Shown here piece by piece: positions 40,591 to 49,329 of a stretch of 64,000 bases of DNA. Location of the stretch: contig NC_013407.1 of the NCBI RefSeq assembly GCF_000024625.1, positions 1 to 64,000 on the forward strand, in the 5' to 3' direction. The notes beneath the pieces were generated by a model. It did no database searches, was not told the DNA's origin, and saw only the letters and a program-made list of their open reading frames with translations. Position 1 is the first letter of the stretch. Every line of letters starts with the position of its first letter. This DNA comes from Methanocaldococcus vulcanius M7 (GTDB taxonomy: Archaea; AGJL01; Methanococci; Methanococcales; Methanocaldococcaceae). A program made the position numbers and the translations under genes.

Positions 40591-40622
40591 ATACATACAT
40601 GCAACTCGAAAACTCGAAAATC
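40591..40622 (+). repeat. Candidate origin recognition box, copy 3
   Basis: ATACATACATGCA followed by ACTCGAAA and ACTCGAAAA. It is inverted relative to copy 2 across a 319-bp AT-rich spacer. It is in the same orientation as copy 1. Confidence 0.7.
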
Positions 40623-40775
40623 TTTTAAGAAATGTATTTTTAAATTTGATTTCTTATTTTATAATTTCGAAGTCAAAAAAGATAAAATGTTAGTGTTTAT
40701 TTATGACCTAACATATCACAACCAAAGATTTGATATAGTTTTTCATGTTTTGAATTTTTAATTTTTAAAAGAAGA

Positions 40776-41837
40776 TTATCCTCCATCGAAATTACGTTTT
40801 AATAGTATAGATGCTGGGATATTGTCTACTAAAAATATTGTTATCCAATGTTTATAATTCTCTCGGTAGTTTTTTAATAAATGTAGTAAGTTATTTCTGT
40901 TAAGTTTTATTTTAAACCTTATTTTATTTCTATGCTTTATTTTTACAAGTATTCCAAGGTCTACTAATTCATCTAAGTATCTATACAGCGTTGGGAGTTT
41001 GTAGTTGACTTTATATTCTATGTCTTCGATTTTAAATTTTTTTAGTTCAATGATCTTTTCAACTAACTTTCGATATTTCGAGTTAACTATGTAGGGAAGG
41101 ATTTTGAGCCATGGGATTTTAAGTTCCCTTAGGGTTTTTATCTCTCTTTTTGAGTGTTTTAGGATGAGATATATCGTTTCTAAGTTTCCGTTGGTTAATT
41201 TTAGTAGATGTTCTGCAACTTTATCACTTAATAGATAGTTGTGAACTTTTGCAAAGTATTTTATGGATGCTTTTACATTTAAGATTCCTTCTGGAAAGAG
41301 GAGTTTCATTTCATCGTAGCATTCATGTGGAAATCTGATTACAACACTTATTTTATTTTTTCTTAGTTCTTTAATAAATCTAACAAAGCTTTTTTTGTAA
41401 TGCCATTTTCTAATATCGTGAATATCAAAAACAATTATTGGATTTAATATTTTTAGTAGGGTTATGGTTTTCCCAATTGCTTTTTCGAAATTCCATGTTT
41501 TTATGTCGTAAAATAGGTCTTTTATTCCCCTATACCATGCTTTTTTTGCTCGATAGTATTTATCAAAGTATATTTTTTCATTTATATATTTTAATAAGTT
41601 TTTTAACCATTTGGCATTTTCGTAATTTTTAAAGAGGACATATTTATCTTTTATAAGGTAGATTATTCTTCCAATTGTTTTTTTTAGATTTGGGGTAGCT
41701 AGTACTCTGATTATTGGTATTTTATTGACTATTTCAAACTCTCCTTTTTCATCTAATTCTAAGATGTTTCCTCTAAATGTGGGGATAAAATACAATCCGT
41801 TGAGGAAATCCTCTGGAGTTGTTTTTATTAGGTTCAT
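40776..41837 (-). CDS. AAA-like protein with degenerate P-loop and C-terminal winged helix
   Basis: 353 residues. Residues 43-60 (IIRVLATPNLKKTIGRII) occupy the place of a Walker A, but the GxxxxGK glycines are gone. NPIIVFDIHDIRKW at 132-145 resembles Walker B. AEHLLKLTNGNLETIYLIL (209-226) resembles the lid of Arch_ATPase/Orc-like proteins. Residues 265-310 form a winged helix (YKLPTLYRYLDELVDLGILVKI). This suggests an inactive ATPase relative. Its ATG overlaps the cbiL stop (ATGA), and its 3' end borders the candidate origin. Function unknown. Confidence 0.65.
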   Translation of the reverse strand: MNLIKTTPEDFLNGLYFIPTFRGNILELDEKGEFEIVNKIPIIRVLATPNLKKTIGRIIYLIKDKYVLFKNYENAKWLKNLLKYINEKIYFDKYYRAKKAWYRGIKDLFYDIKTWNFEKAIGKTITLLKILNPIIVFDIHDIRKWHYKKSFVRFIKELRKNKISVVIRFPHECYDEMKLLFPEGILNVKASIKYFAKVHNYLLSDKVAEHLLKLTNGNLETIYLILKHSKREIKTLRELKIPWLKILPYIVNSKYRKLVEKIIELKKFKIEDIEYKVNYKLPTLYRYLDELVDLGILVKIKHRNKIRFKIKLNRNNLLHLLKNYRENYKHWITIFLVDNIPASILLKRNFDGG

Positions 41838-42514
41838 TTTATCCTCTTAATTATTGCTAATGAGAGATAATCGCTGAATTCATCGAAATTTATCTCTTCA
41901 AATCTTCCAAATGCTGTTTTTTCATCTTTAAATGTGGCTTTTTTTACTAATCCGATCATATAGTTATCTTTATCTTTTATTTTTTCAAGTTTTTCTTTTA
42001 AATTTTTGGTTTTCATAATTATTATGGTGTCAAATTCATTTATATATTTTTCAATGTCTTTTCCTTGTGGTAGTATGCAAAGTTTTTCGTCCCCTTCTAC
42101 TAATGGAATGCCAAGGGCTGATGCTGATGCGAATATTGAGGATATTCCATTGACTATTTCTACATCTATATTTTTTTCTTTTAAAATTTTCCAAAGATAG
42201 GAGAATGTGCTATATAGCGTTGGATCTCCGATTGTTATTACTGCCACTTCTCCTTTTTCGTTTATTACTTTATTTACAGCGGTCTCCCAGTATTTTTTTA
42301 GTTTTTCTTTGTCTTTTATCATTGGAAACAACAACTCTTCAACATCTTTCTCGTCTATATGGTTTTTGATAATTTCATAAGCAATGGATCTTTTTCCTTT
42401 TTTCGATATTGGAATGAAAATTTTATCAACTTTTTTTAAAACTTCTAACGCTTTTAGTGTAATCAGTTTTTCATCACCAACTCCAACTCCTACTCCGTAA
42501 ACCTTTTTTACCAA
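41834..42514 (-). CDS. cbiL: Cobalt-factor II / precorrin-2 C20-methyltransferase CbiL
   Basis: SAM-dependent methyltransferase of anaerobic cobamide synthesis. About 226 residues of the tetrapyrrole methylase fold: KKVYGVGVGVGDEKLITLKALEVL at the start, VAVITIGDPTLYSTFSYL, and VNGISSIFASASALGIPLVEG (SAM loop). The GTG at 42523 is possible, but the TTG at 42514 is spaced 4 bases after GGTGTC. It is upstream of and coupled to the degenerate AAA-like gene. Confidence 0.93.
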   Translation of the reverse strand: MVKKVYGVGVGVGDEKLITLKALEVLKKVDKIFIPISKKGKRSIAYEIIKNHIDEKDVEELLFPMIKDKEKLKKYWETAVNKVINEKGEVAVITIGDPTLYSTFSYLWKILKEKNIDVEIVNGISSIFASASALGIPLVEGDEKLCILPQGKDIEKYINEFDTIIIMKTKNLKEKLEKIKDKDNYMIGLVKKATFKDEKTAFGRFEEINFDEFSDYLSLAIIKRIK

Positions 42515-42591
42515 GGTTGACACCTTTTATATTTTTTATTTCTTTTTCCTTTTTTCTTTATTTATTTTTATATTTATTTATATTTTGTTCA

Positions 42592-44202
42592 TTATTTGTT
42601 TACTACTTTTTCTACGTATTGATATGCTTCCTCTATTATTTTATCAACGTCATCTTTTGATAATCCATAAGTTTCTTGGATATATCTTGCTCTCTCTTTT
42701 AGTGAGGGATGAGTCATTAAAACATTTAAGATACCTTCTTTTGGCATGTAGGATGAGAAGTGTATTTTTGCAAGGGCTTTTATGTAGGTTTTTGGATCTA
42801 TGATTTTTGTAGCGAGGAGATCTGCATCTTTTTCGATCTTTCGAGATATATATCTACACAATAAATAATCGATTATGTATGCTGTGAAGAATACTGCTGT
42901 AAACACCCACTCTCCCTCAATATTTATATATTTCAGTATATATATTGCTATCGAATATATGATTGCACCAATAATTATAAAACTTATAAATCCTAATTTT
43001 ATGTGTAGTTTTTTTCTATGTGCTAATTCGTGAGCAATAATTGCTTTTAATTCTTCTTCAGATAAAATATCTAATAGTTTAGACGTTATTACTAATTTTT
43101 CTTTGAATAATCCTTCTACCATTGCGTTTGCTACATCACTTTTTATGATTTCTATTTTTTTAAATGGTTTAACGTTTAATTTTTTAGAAATATCGTTTAC
43201 AATGTTTTTTATCTTGTTTATCGTTTCCTCGTCGTTTATTCTCTTCATAATCTTTGTGTATTTTAAAAGTTGTGTTGAGGTTTTTGAAAATAAAACTGCA
43301 ATGGAGTAATAGAATGTGATCCAGAATGCAGTTCGCAATGGGAGGGGGAGGTCATAAAATTGTGTTTTTATTGGGGAGATGAGCATGTTCGGAATGCCAT
43401 ATATGATGATAAGAAACATAATCCCGAGTGGTGCAAATAATAATATAAATGAAAGAGCAACCATTAGGGGAGATTTTTTTATTTCATTTTCATTTCTATC
43501 TTTGGATTTTTGAGATGAGAAACATCTAACCATGTCTTTTGCTGCAAGAACTGGGGGTAGGAGCATAAATACAAATAGCATTAGCATCCAGATGATTATT
43601 GCTGTATCTAATCCAACATTGAAGGTGTATGATATGAGATCTGGTAGATCGAAGATGAGTAATTGGGTTATTAAGATCACAGTTATAGATATGGCATATA
43701 ATGTAAAATGAATAGTATATTTTTTCAATACTTCTGATTTTTCTCTTATTGTGGCGGATTTTTTTCTAAACAACTTTTTTAAGTGATGAGTGAAGTATAG
43801 TGTAAGGATGAATATAAATAAGTATTCGAGGAGAAGTATTGCAATAGTGGTAAAGTTATAGGAGTAATTTACGATTATTTCTCCGTTTTCTACTTTATAA
43901 TCATTTATTTTAAAGAATTTCTCAGTGCTAACTTTGTTTATATGGAATTTTCCTATAGGTGAGAGGTTATATATAAGTTGAGATTTATTTTTATTTAGTG
44001 GAACTTTTAATTGGAAAATATATATGTTTCCATTTTTAGAGCTCCATAATTGAAGATATTTTAAATTTTCAAGATTTTTTGAAATGTTTTTCTCAGATGT
44101 GATCGTGATCCATCCATAACTGTCTATATCAACACTTACATTTACTCCAAATGACAGTTGAAAAAGTGTGAGGAGGATAAGGATTATAACAAATTTTTTC
44201 AT
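42592..44202 (-). CDS. M48-family membrane metallopeptidase
   Basis: 536 residues. A signal peptide (FVIILILLTLFQLSFG), then an extracellular beta domain, several membrane helices (about 125-290), and the M48 protease core with IIAHELAHRKKLH near residue 390 (HExxH zinc site) and the later EKDADLLATKI (third ligand). It resembles HtpX/Ste24-like proteases with an extra N-terminal exported domain. RBS AGGTGA. It may act in membrane-protein quality control. Confidence 0.87.
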   Translation of the reverse strand: MKKFVIILILLTLFQLSFGVNVSVDIDSYGWITITSEKNISKNLENLKYLQLWSSKNGNIYIFQLKVPLNKNKSQLIYNLSPIGKFHINKVSTEKFFKINDYKVENGEIIVNYSYNFTTIAILLLEYLFIFILTLYFTHHLKKLFRKKSATIREKSEVLKKYTIHFTLYAISITVILITQLLIFDLPDLISYTFNVGLDTAIIIWMLMLFVFMLLPPVLAAKDMVRCFSSQKSKDRNENEIKKSPLMVALSFILLFAPLGIMFLIIIYGIPNMLISPIKTQFYDLPLPLRTAFWITFYYSIAVLFSKTSTQLLKYTKIMKRINDEETINKIKNIVNDISKKLNVKPFKKIEIIKSDVANAMVEGLFKEKLVITSKLLDILSEEELKAIIAHELAHRKKLHIKLGFISFIIIGAIIYSIAIYILKYINIEGEWVFTAVFFTAYIIDYLLCRYISRKIEKDADLLATKIIDPKTYIKALAKIHFSSYMPKEGILNVLMTHPSLKERARYIQETYGLSKDDVDKIIEEAYQYVEKVVNK

Positions 44203-44579
44203 AATAACTCACCTTTGGGTATTTTAAGGATTCCTTCAATATTTAATTTTATATTAACTGGTATTAGATAAATTAAAATTAAATGGATGGGTTATTTATA
44301 GGTTATGCAAATATTGGAAACGGTAATAATTAATAAAATAAAAAATAGAAAGTAAAAGATTATACATTAAAAACAAAAAATAAAGGGGGAAAAGGGTTAA
44401 AAACGCTAAAAAGAGTTGATGTTATTTTTGTTGAGTAAGTGGTTATAATGTATTACTTATAAATGTATTTGAAAACTATAAAGAAAAATTAGACATAATT
44501 TAGATATAATTAAACAAATTCTCTAAAAATAAAATAAAAACAACAAATTTAATGACAAATTTTTAGCATTTGTGGGATA
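44203..44579. other. Divergent intergenic region
   Basis: 377 bp between the M48 protease gene and the radical SAM gene. It has no ORF. A TATA-like ACTTATAAATG is at about 44455-44465. A purine-rich AAAGGGGGAAAAGGG run lies near 44382. I see nothing else. Confidence 0.6.
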
Positions 44580-46076
44580 ATGAGGGCGTTAATTGTTGAC
44601 TGTTTAGCATATGGAGATGGTAAAAAACTGTTAACGAGGGATGTGATCGGAGCGGGACCAAGAACTGTTAAGGGTATTTTACAGAACGAGGGTGTTGATG
44701 CTAAAATAATTCCAGTGGAGAATTTTTCTAAAATAGGAGATTATGATGTAATATTTATAAGTGGAATGTCATCTGACTTTAAGTGTGTTAAACGTTTAGT
44801 GGAGAGGGTAAAATTAAAGTGTGATAGCAAAATAGTGATAGGTGGGCCAATATCTAACGATCTCTACTTACTTGAAAAGATAGAGGCGGATATAAGTGTT
44901 GTTGGAGAAGGGGAGATAACGATAAGAGAACTGCTAAAAAAGGACTTTAATGCTGAAAATGTTAAAGGAACGACATATTGGGATTATGATAATGATAAGT
45001 TGGTTATAAATCCTTTGAGAGAGATTTTAACTAATCTAAAATTAATAACGCCCTCAACTGAAATAAAGGACTATAAAAACTACTTCTCTGCAAGGGTTTA
45101 TGTTGAGGTTGTTAGGGGTTGTAGTAATTTTAAAAGACCTCTTCTCTTATGCTCTAATAAAAAATGCAACTTATGTAAAAATGGAACATTAAAATGTCCT
45201 TTAAATATAAATCCGGGTTGTGGTTTCTGCTCTGTCCCTTCTGTCTTTGGATATGCGAGGAGTAGGAATGAAGAAGATGTATTAAAAGAGATTGAGGCAT
45301 TATTAGAGGAGGGTGTTAAAAGGATTGTTCTATCTGCTCCGGACTTTTTAGATTATAAAAGAGGAGAGAAATTAATAAATCCTTATTTTCCAGAACCAAA
45401 TTATGAAGTAATAGAGACGTTATTGTCAAATTGCAGAGATTTAGCTGATAAATATAACGCAAACATATTGATTGAAAATATAAAGGCAAATTTGTTTAAT
45501 GAGAAAGTGGCAGAGATTTTTAGTAAATATTTAAGGACGCCGATATATATTGGTTGTGAGAGTGGAGATGAAAATCACTGTAAACTTTTAGGTAGGCCCA
45601 CATCTCCAAGTGATGTTTTAAGAGCGGTTAAGATAGCAAAAAAATACAATTTAAAAGCACAGGTTTATTTTATCTATGGACTGCCAGGAGAAACTGAGGA
45701 AACAGCAAAAAATACGGTAAGATTTATGCATAAAATTAAAAATTATATTGATAAAATAACTGTTTATAAATTTAGGCCTCTCCCAATGTCCGCATTTCAA
45801 AACTTTAAACCGAATATTACCAAATATTCTTTATTAATTAGAGAAACAGCCAATAAGATAAATTTGGAGATAAAAAAGAGGTATATTGGGAGAGTTTTAG
45901 AGGTTATAATATCTGAGAGGCATTTTAGAAATAGGAGAGATGCTATTGGTTATCTTCCGGATAGTGGGTTGATGATTGTTGTCAAGGATGGAGCCAAATT
46001 TATTGGAAAAACAAAGAAAGTTAAAATAGTTAAGGCATATGAAAAGTATTTGGAAGGAAAACTTTTGGAGAATTAA
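44580..46076 (+). CDS. Cobalamin-binding radical SAM protein with Cys-rich insertion
   Basis: 498 residues. The N-terminal B12-binding-like domain (about 1-125) has VIFISGMSSDF and VIGGPISND...SVVGEGEITIRELL. The radical SAM domain starts VEVVRGC (Cys181), but the second and third cluster cysteines (Cys214 and Cys217, GCGFCSVP) come only after a 32-residue insert holding Cys191, Cys196, Cys199 and Cys206. The C-terminus has a TRAM-like beta segment (YIGRVLEVIISERHF ... KFIGKTKKVKIVKAYEKY), hinting at an RNA substrate. Substrate unknown. Confidence 0.83.
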   Translation: MRALIVDCLAYGDGKKLLTRDVIGAGPRTVKGILQNEGVDAKIIPVENFSKIGDYDVIFISGMSSDFKCVKRLVERVKLKCDSKIVIGGPISNDLYLLEKIEADISVVGEGEITIRELLKKDFNAENVKGTTYWDYDNDKLVINPLREILTNLKLITPSTEIKDYKNYFSARVYVEVVRGCSNFKRPLLLCSNKKCNLCKNGTLKCPLNINPGCGFCSVPSVFGYARSRNEEDVLKEIEALLEEGVKRIVLSAPDFLDYKRGEKLINPYFPEPNYEVIETLLSNCRDLADKYNANILIENIKANLFNEKVAEIFSKYLRTPIYIGCESGDENHCKLLGRPTSPSDVLRAVKIAKKYNLKAQVYFIYGLPGETEETAKNTVRFMHKIKNYIDKITVYKFRPLPMSAFQNFKPNITKYSLLIRETANKINLEIKKRYIGRVLEVIISERHFRNRRDAIGYLPDSGLMIVVKDGAKFIGKTKKVKIVKAYEKYLEGKLLEN

Positions 46077-46079
46077 CAT

Positions 46080-46428
46080 TATCATTATTTCTTTAAGTAT
46101 ATTTTCTAAAATAATTTTCTTATCTGGGAGTTGTTTAAAAATAGAATGGGAAAGATCTAAAACCTTCCAAAATGCTACAAATTCGGTTATTGTATCTTAT
46201 CTGTTGTTGTGATAATATTGAATATCTCATCCAATATTTTTGATGCAATCGTTTTATCTTTTTCAATAATAACGCAATAACTTATTATCAATTCTCTTAA
46301 ACGTTCAACTTTTTTATTAAATTCTCATCATTAGCAATTACTTTATCCAATATGTAGTATTTATCCACAACTGGCTCAGGATGTTTTAGAGAGATATTCC
46401 AGTAATATAAGTTGTCTTTTAGAGCCAT
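46080..46428 (-). pseudogene. Truncated, frameshifted gene after the methyltransferase
   Basis: ATG at 46428 overlaps the end of the methyltransferase fragment and reads MALKDNLYYWNISLKHPEP then VVDKYYILDKVIANDEN, stopping after KKLNV. Other frames continue VERLRELIISYCVIIEKDKTIASKILDEIF and then ITEFVAFWKVLDLSHSIFKQLPDKKI before running into the radical SAM gene. Place and coupling suggest the partner of the modification enzyme, perhaps part of a restriction enzyme, but no family is recognisable. Confidence 0.6.
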
Positions 46429-47069
46429 TGTTCCAAACCTCTACTATTCTTCTTTTTTACAAATTCAATTAGGTCATCGACTTTTTTGCTATTAACTAAC
46501 TCTTTTAATTTTTGAAGGTCTTCGTTTTTTAGATCTAATAATGGAAAAGTATGGATTAGTTTTTTTACTTGTGTTAATCCCAAATATTTCCTTACATATT
46601 CACTATTTGAATACTTATAAGTAGTTAGAAATTCACTATCGGTTATTTCTCTAAAATGCTCAAGGATTAAATTAAAATAATCTTTTAATAAAGTTTGATC
46701 TTCTTCTGAGAGTTTTGGCTCTATAAATATTTGAATTGGGTGTGTTCTGTATTTTTTATTAGTAACTAAGATTCCATCAACTCCAAAAACATCTTTTATA
46801 GTATATAAACCTACCCTTCCTTCCATTTTTCCAGTATCTACTGTTCTAACAAATAGTATGTTTGATTTGATTTTGTTATACATTTTCTCATTTACATAAA
46901 TTTTCTTTTTTTCATATTCTTTTCCATTAAAAGCATTTGCATCTATCACCGTTATTTCAAAATTTCCTGAATTCTTTTTAACATCATCAATAGTTAGATA
47001 AAACTTTATATTTAATGGATTTTTCGCTTTAGAGTTATCTACGAATTCGTCAAACTCGCTACCTGCTCT
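46419..47069 (-). pseudogene. C-terminal part of interrupted DNA methyltransferase
   Basis: An open frame from the IS border reads AGSEFDEFVDNSKAKNPLNIKF, VIDANAFNGKEYEKK, PIQIFIEPKLSEEDQTLLKDYF, EFLTTYKYSNSEYVRKYLGL and TFPLLDLKN. It shares no homology with the transposon and matches the tail of type II adenine methyltransferases. The N-terminal part is at 48667-49015, beyond the IS element. The longest ATG-started piece is 46949-46419 (176 residues). Confidence 0.75.
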
Positions 47070-47184
47070 ATGACACTCTCCGCCCTAAAGGGTGGAGTTT
47101 CTTTAGGAGAGCAGAGCTTTAAAGCTCACCCTCCTTGGGTTGCCAAGCCCACTATCCCTACCCCTTTCGGGGTTCGGGACTACC
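47070..47184 (-). ncRNA. TnpB omega-RNA (reRNA) scaffold, element right end
   Basis: The 3' end of tnpB and the following bases fold into hairpins on the minus strand: CCCC-GAAA-GGGG, a CTTGG/CCAAG stem, AGCTTTAAAGCT and a terminal CTCCACCC-TTTA-GGGCGGAG. The solitary copy at 23713-23826 conserves these stems with compensating changes. In IS605-type elements such an RNA guides TnpB, and the guide is the flank just beyond the element, here the methyltransferase sequence below 47070. Confidence 0.72.
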
Positions 47185-48329
47185 TTAAACAAAATATTCC
47201 TTGCACCATTAACGTCAGCATTAATTACAGCTCCACAATTTGAACAAATATAAAGCCCTCTATACTTCCTATTCGACTTCTTTATCACTCCACAAACACT
47301 ACACTTCTGAGAAGTATAACTCTCATCGATTTGCTCTACTTTAATTCCCAATTCTTCTGCTTTATACTCTATCATTTTTACTAACTTTCCATAAGGAATC
47401 CTATGCAATTGCTGATTAACCCTATCCCCAATATCGATTTTAGTTATATTCTTGTTTAACTCTCCGATAATAATCCTCGAAACTCCCTTTCTCTTTGCTA
47501 AATCGATAATCCAACTGCTAATCTTATGAACATAGTCCTTAACATAATTCCTTTCTTTAACCGTTAATCTTGCCAATCGCTTACAGGTTTTTAAGCCCTG
47601 CTCTGCAATTATCGATTTAATTCTCGCTGTCTCCTTAGCAAACCATCTCAACTTAGAAACTAATATTTTCCCATCGAATATTAACGGCTGTTTTTCTCCC
47701 TCGATAACAACAGTTGCTAAATTCCTTACTCCTAAATCGATTGCCATTATTACTTTATCTTCCTTTGACATCTCTGGATTAACTTCTTTTTTATAAATCA
47801 AATGCAGAACATAAAACCTCTCTCCATAAATATCGTGTGGAACTATTTCAACCTCTTTAACCTGCATGGCATCGAGCGGTAGAGCTTTCGATAACTCTAC
47901 CCATAGGAACTTGGACTCGATGCCATGCCTCTCTTTTAAATACTGTCTCGTCTGCTTTGATAAAGATAATCTCAACTTATTGGCGATGATTTTGAAACCG
48001 TCCTTCTTCCATTTAACTGGAAAGTGTCCATCTTTTGGTTGGAATCTTGGACGTTTAGTGTGTTGTTTGAAAAAATTATCCCATGCGACTTTTAGCTTTT
48101 GTAGAACTGCTTGTGCTGATTGCGAATGAAGATTTTTATACCAGAAGTTGTCCTTTAACTTCTTTTCTAATTCGGATAATTTGATATTATCTTGTATAAT
48201 TTCGTAGTTAGCAACATTCCATAATTTCGATGCGGAGTAGGTTAAATGGTTGAGGATAATCCTTTGTTCGTCAGTTAATTTCCTCGTTAGGTTTATTGTT
48301 AGGACTCTCGTTACCTCCAACTTAGACAC
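47103..48329 (-). CDS. tnpB: RNA-guided nuclease TnpB (IS605 OrfB)
   Basis: 408 residues, ancestor-type relative of Cas12. RuvC residues are visible: MAIDLGVRNLATVV (Asp near 195), RIIIGELNKNI (Glu near 289) and NADVNGARNIL (Asp near 372). The zinc finger is CSVCGVIKKSNRKYRGLYICSNCG. All catalytic residues are present, so it may be active. Start is GTG 48329, or TTG 48320, which is better placed after GGTGTC. The last codons (GNPRRVSFKALLS) overlap the omega-RNA scaffold. Confidence 0.93.
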   Translation of the reverse strand: MSKLEVTRVLTINLTRKLTDEQRIILNHLTYSASKLWNVANYEIIQDNIKLSELEKKLKDNFWYKNLHSQSAQAVLQKLKVAWDNFFKQHTKRPRFQPKDGHFPVKWKKDGFKIIANKLRLSLSKQTRQYLKERHGIESKFLWVELSKALPLDAMQVKEVEIVPHDIYGERFYVLHLIYKKEVNPEMSKEDKVIMAIDLGVRNLATVVIEGEKQPLIFDGKILVSKLRWFAKETARIKSIIAEQGLKTCKRLARLTVKERNYVKDYVHKISSWIIDLAKRKGVSRIIIGELNKNITKIDIGDRVNQQLHRIPYGKLVKMIEYKAEELGIKVEQIDESYTSQKCSVCGVIKKSNRKYRGLYICSNCGAVINADVNGARNILFKVVPNPERGRDSGLGNPRRVSFKALLS

Positions 48330-48675
48330 CTTTTTGACTGTCTATGTATTGTCTAATAACATCGAGAGTTACTGTTCCGACAGTTGATATAAATCTACCC
48401 CGAGTCCATAACGTTAGAAGCTTTCTTCTAAGCTCTGGGAATTCTTTTCTTAACCTATTTGAAGTGTATCCTTTTAATCTGTACAACGATTTTGTTAATT
48501 CCAATTGTGGGGTCTGCATCTAACAACAAATGAACGTGGTCTGGAGCTATAACCATGTCTAAAACTTCGGTATAAGTTCTTTGCATTTTTCGATGATTAA
48601 TTCTTCCAGCCGTTCTTTTATTTTTCCTGTTAAAACTGGTCTTCGATATTTCGGGCAGAATACTACTGGGAGGTT
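48322..48675 (-). pseudogene. IS200-type transposase TnpA, decayed
   Basis: Three frames must be joined: VVFCPKYRRPVLTGKIKERL EELIIEKCKEL, then TEVLDMVIAPDHVHLLLDADP with the HUH-type HVH motif, then GYTSNRLRKEFPELRRKLL and STVGTVTLDVIRQYIDSQ with the catalytic Tyr. Two single-base shifts (near 48570 and 48480) and a missing N-terminus mean it is not functional. The stop overlaps the tnpB start. Confidence 0.88.
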
Positions 48676-49015
48676 TGATTCCAATAAAAATTTTGGATAG
48701 TTTTTTTAGGGTATCTCTTTTTATAATATTATTTTTTGCAATATTTTTGGGAATTCCGTATTTCTCAGCGTTTTTTATTGCTTCATATATCATTTTTTCC
48801 TGAATATCAAAAAGGAATATGTGTTCTTTAAAAAAATCTATTCTTTCTTCTTGTGGAATTAATTCTAAAATAGGCAGTATTAAATTCCCTTTGCCAGCAA
48901 ATAAGTCCACCCAGATAAAATTATATAATTTATCTTTAATTTCGGGTAGTATAAATTCTTTAAATATTTCAGTTGATGTTAAATGCTCTCCATATACTCG
49001 TGTTTTATTTATCAT
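48667..49015 (-). pseudogene. N-terminal part of interrupted DNA methyltransferase
   Basis: MINKTRVYGEHLTSTEIFKEF, then YNFIWVDLFAGKGNLILPILELIP (motif I, SAM binding), HIFLFDIQEKMIYEAIKNAEKYGIP and KRDTLKKLSKIFIGIKPP. It then fuses with transposase sequence. This is the start of a type II adenine-specific methyltransferase whose catalytic NPPY region is no longer recognisable at the junction. Confidence 0.78.
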
Positions 49016-49329
49016 GTTTTTTCACCATCCTATCAAAAATCATTAATTTTTTACGTCTTTTGAGTATCTTTATCAACGATTTTAAAATAGGATATTGTCA
49101 ATTTATGTGTATATAATTATTTCTAAGTATGATTATAACTTAATATAAAAAATAAATCGAAAAGTATATATATTAGAAGTGTGGATATTTGTTCATAGAT
49201 AAAACACAACCACGAAGTTCTGATCACAATTCAACTAATCTTGTCTAAGTGGCCCTTTATCTTTAAGATCTTGCAAGTTTATAAAATTTTATGTGCACGT
49301 TTGTGTATAAAAATGACACAGGTGGTAAT
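49016..49329. other. Intergenic region before the TusA-DsrE gene
   Basis: 314 bp, AT-rich. A TATA-like AGTTTATAAAATT at about 49275-49287 lies 45 bp before the next start and AAGTATATATATTAG near 49158 is another candidate. I see no ORF or RNA gene. Confidence 0.5.

Larger units (their letters stand above)
40239..40775. other. Candidate replication origin, gene-free AT-rich core
   Basis: 537 bp with no ORF. Inverted copies of the 32-bp box (40240-40271 and 40591-40622) bracket a 319-bp segment that is very AT-rich. A TTGTGAT/ATCACAA palindrome (40543-40557) and GGGTATACCC (40570-40579) lie next to the right box. TATGACCTAA occurs at 40271 and 40702, and a TTTCGAAGTC half-site at 40665. Layout, neighbours and composition fit an archaeal oriC with an unwinding region. 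Confidence 0.65.
47070..48670 (-). mobile_element. IS200/IS605-family element (tnpA broken, tnpB intact)
   Basis: It comprises a tnpA remnant, intact tnpB and the structured right end. It interrupts a DNA methyltransferase gene. The right end (GTCAT on the minus strand) matches the solitary copy at 23713. The left end and the first residues of TnpA are missing: methyltransferase codons ...GIKPPS run straight into TnpA VVFCPKYRRP. A deletion therefore removed the left end. Confidence 0.85.
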
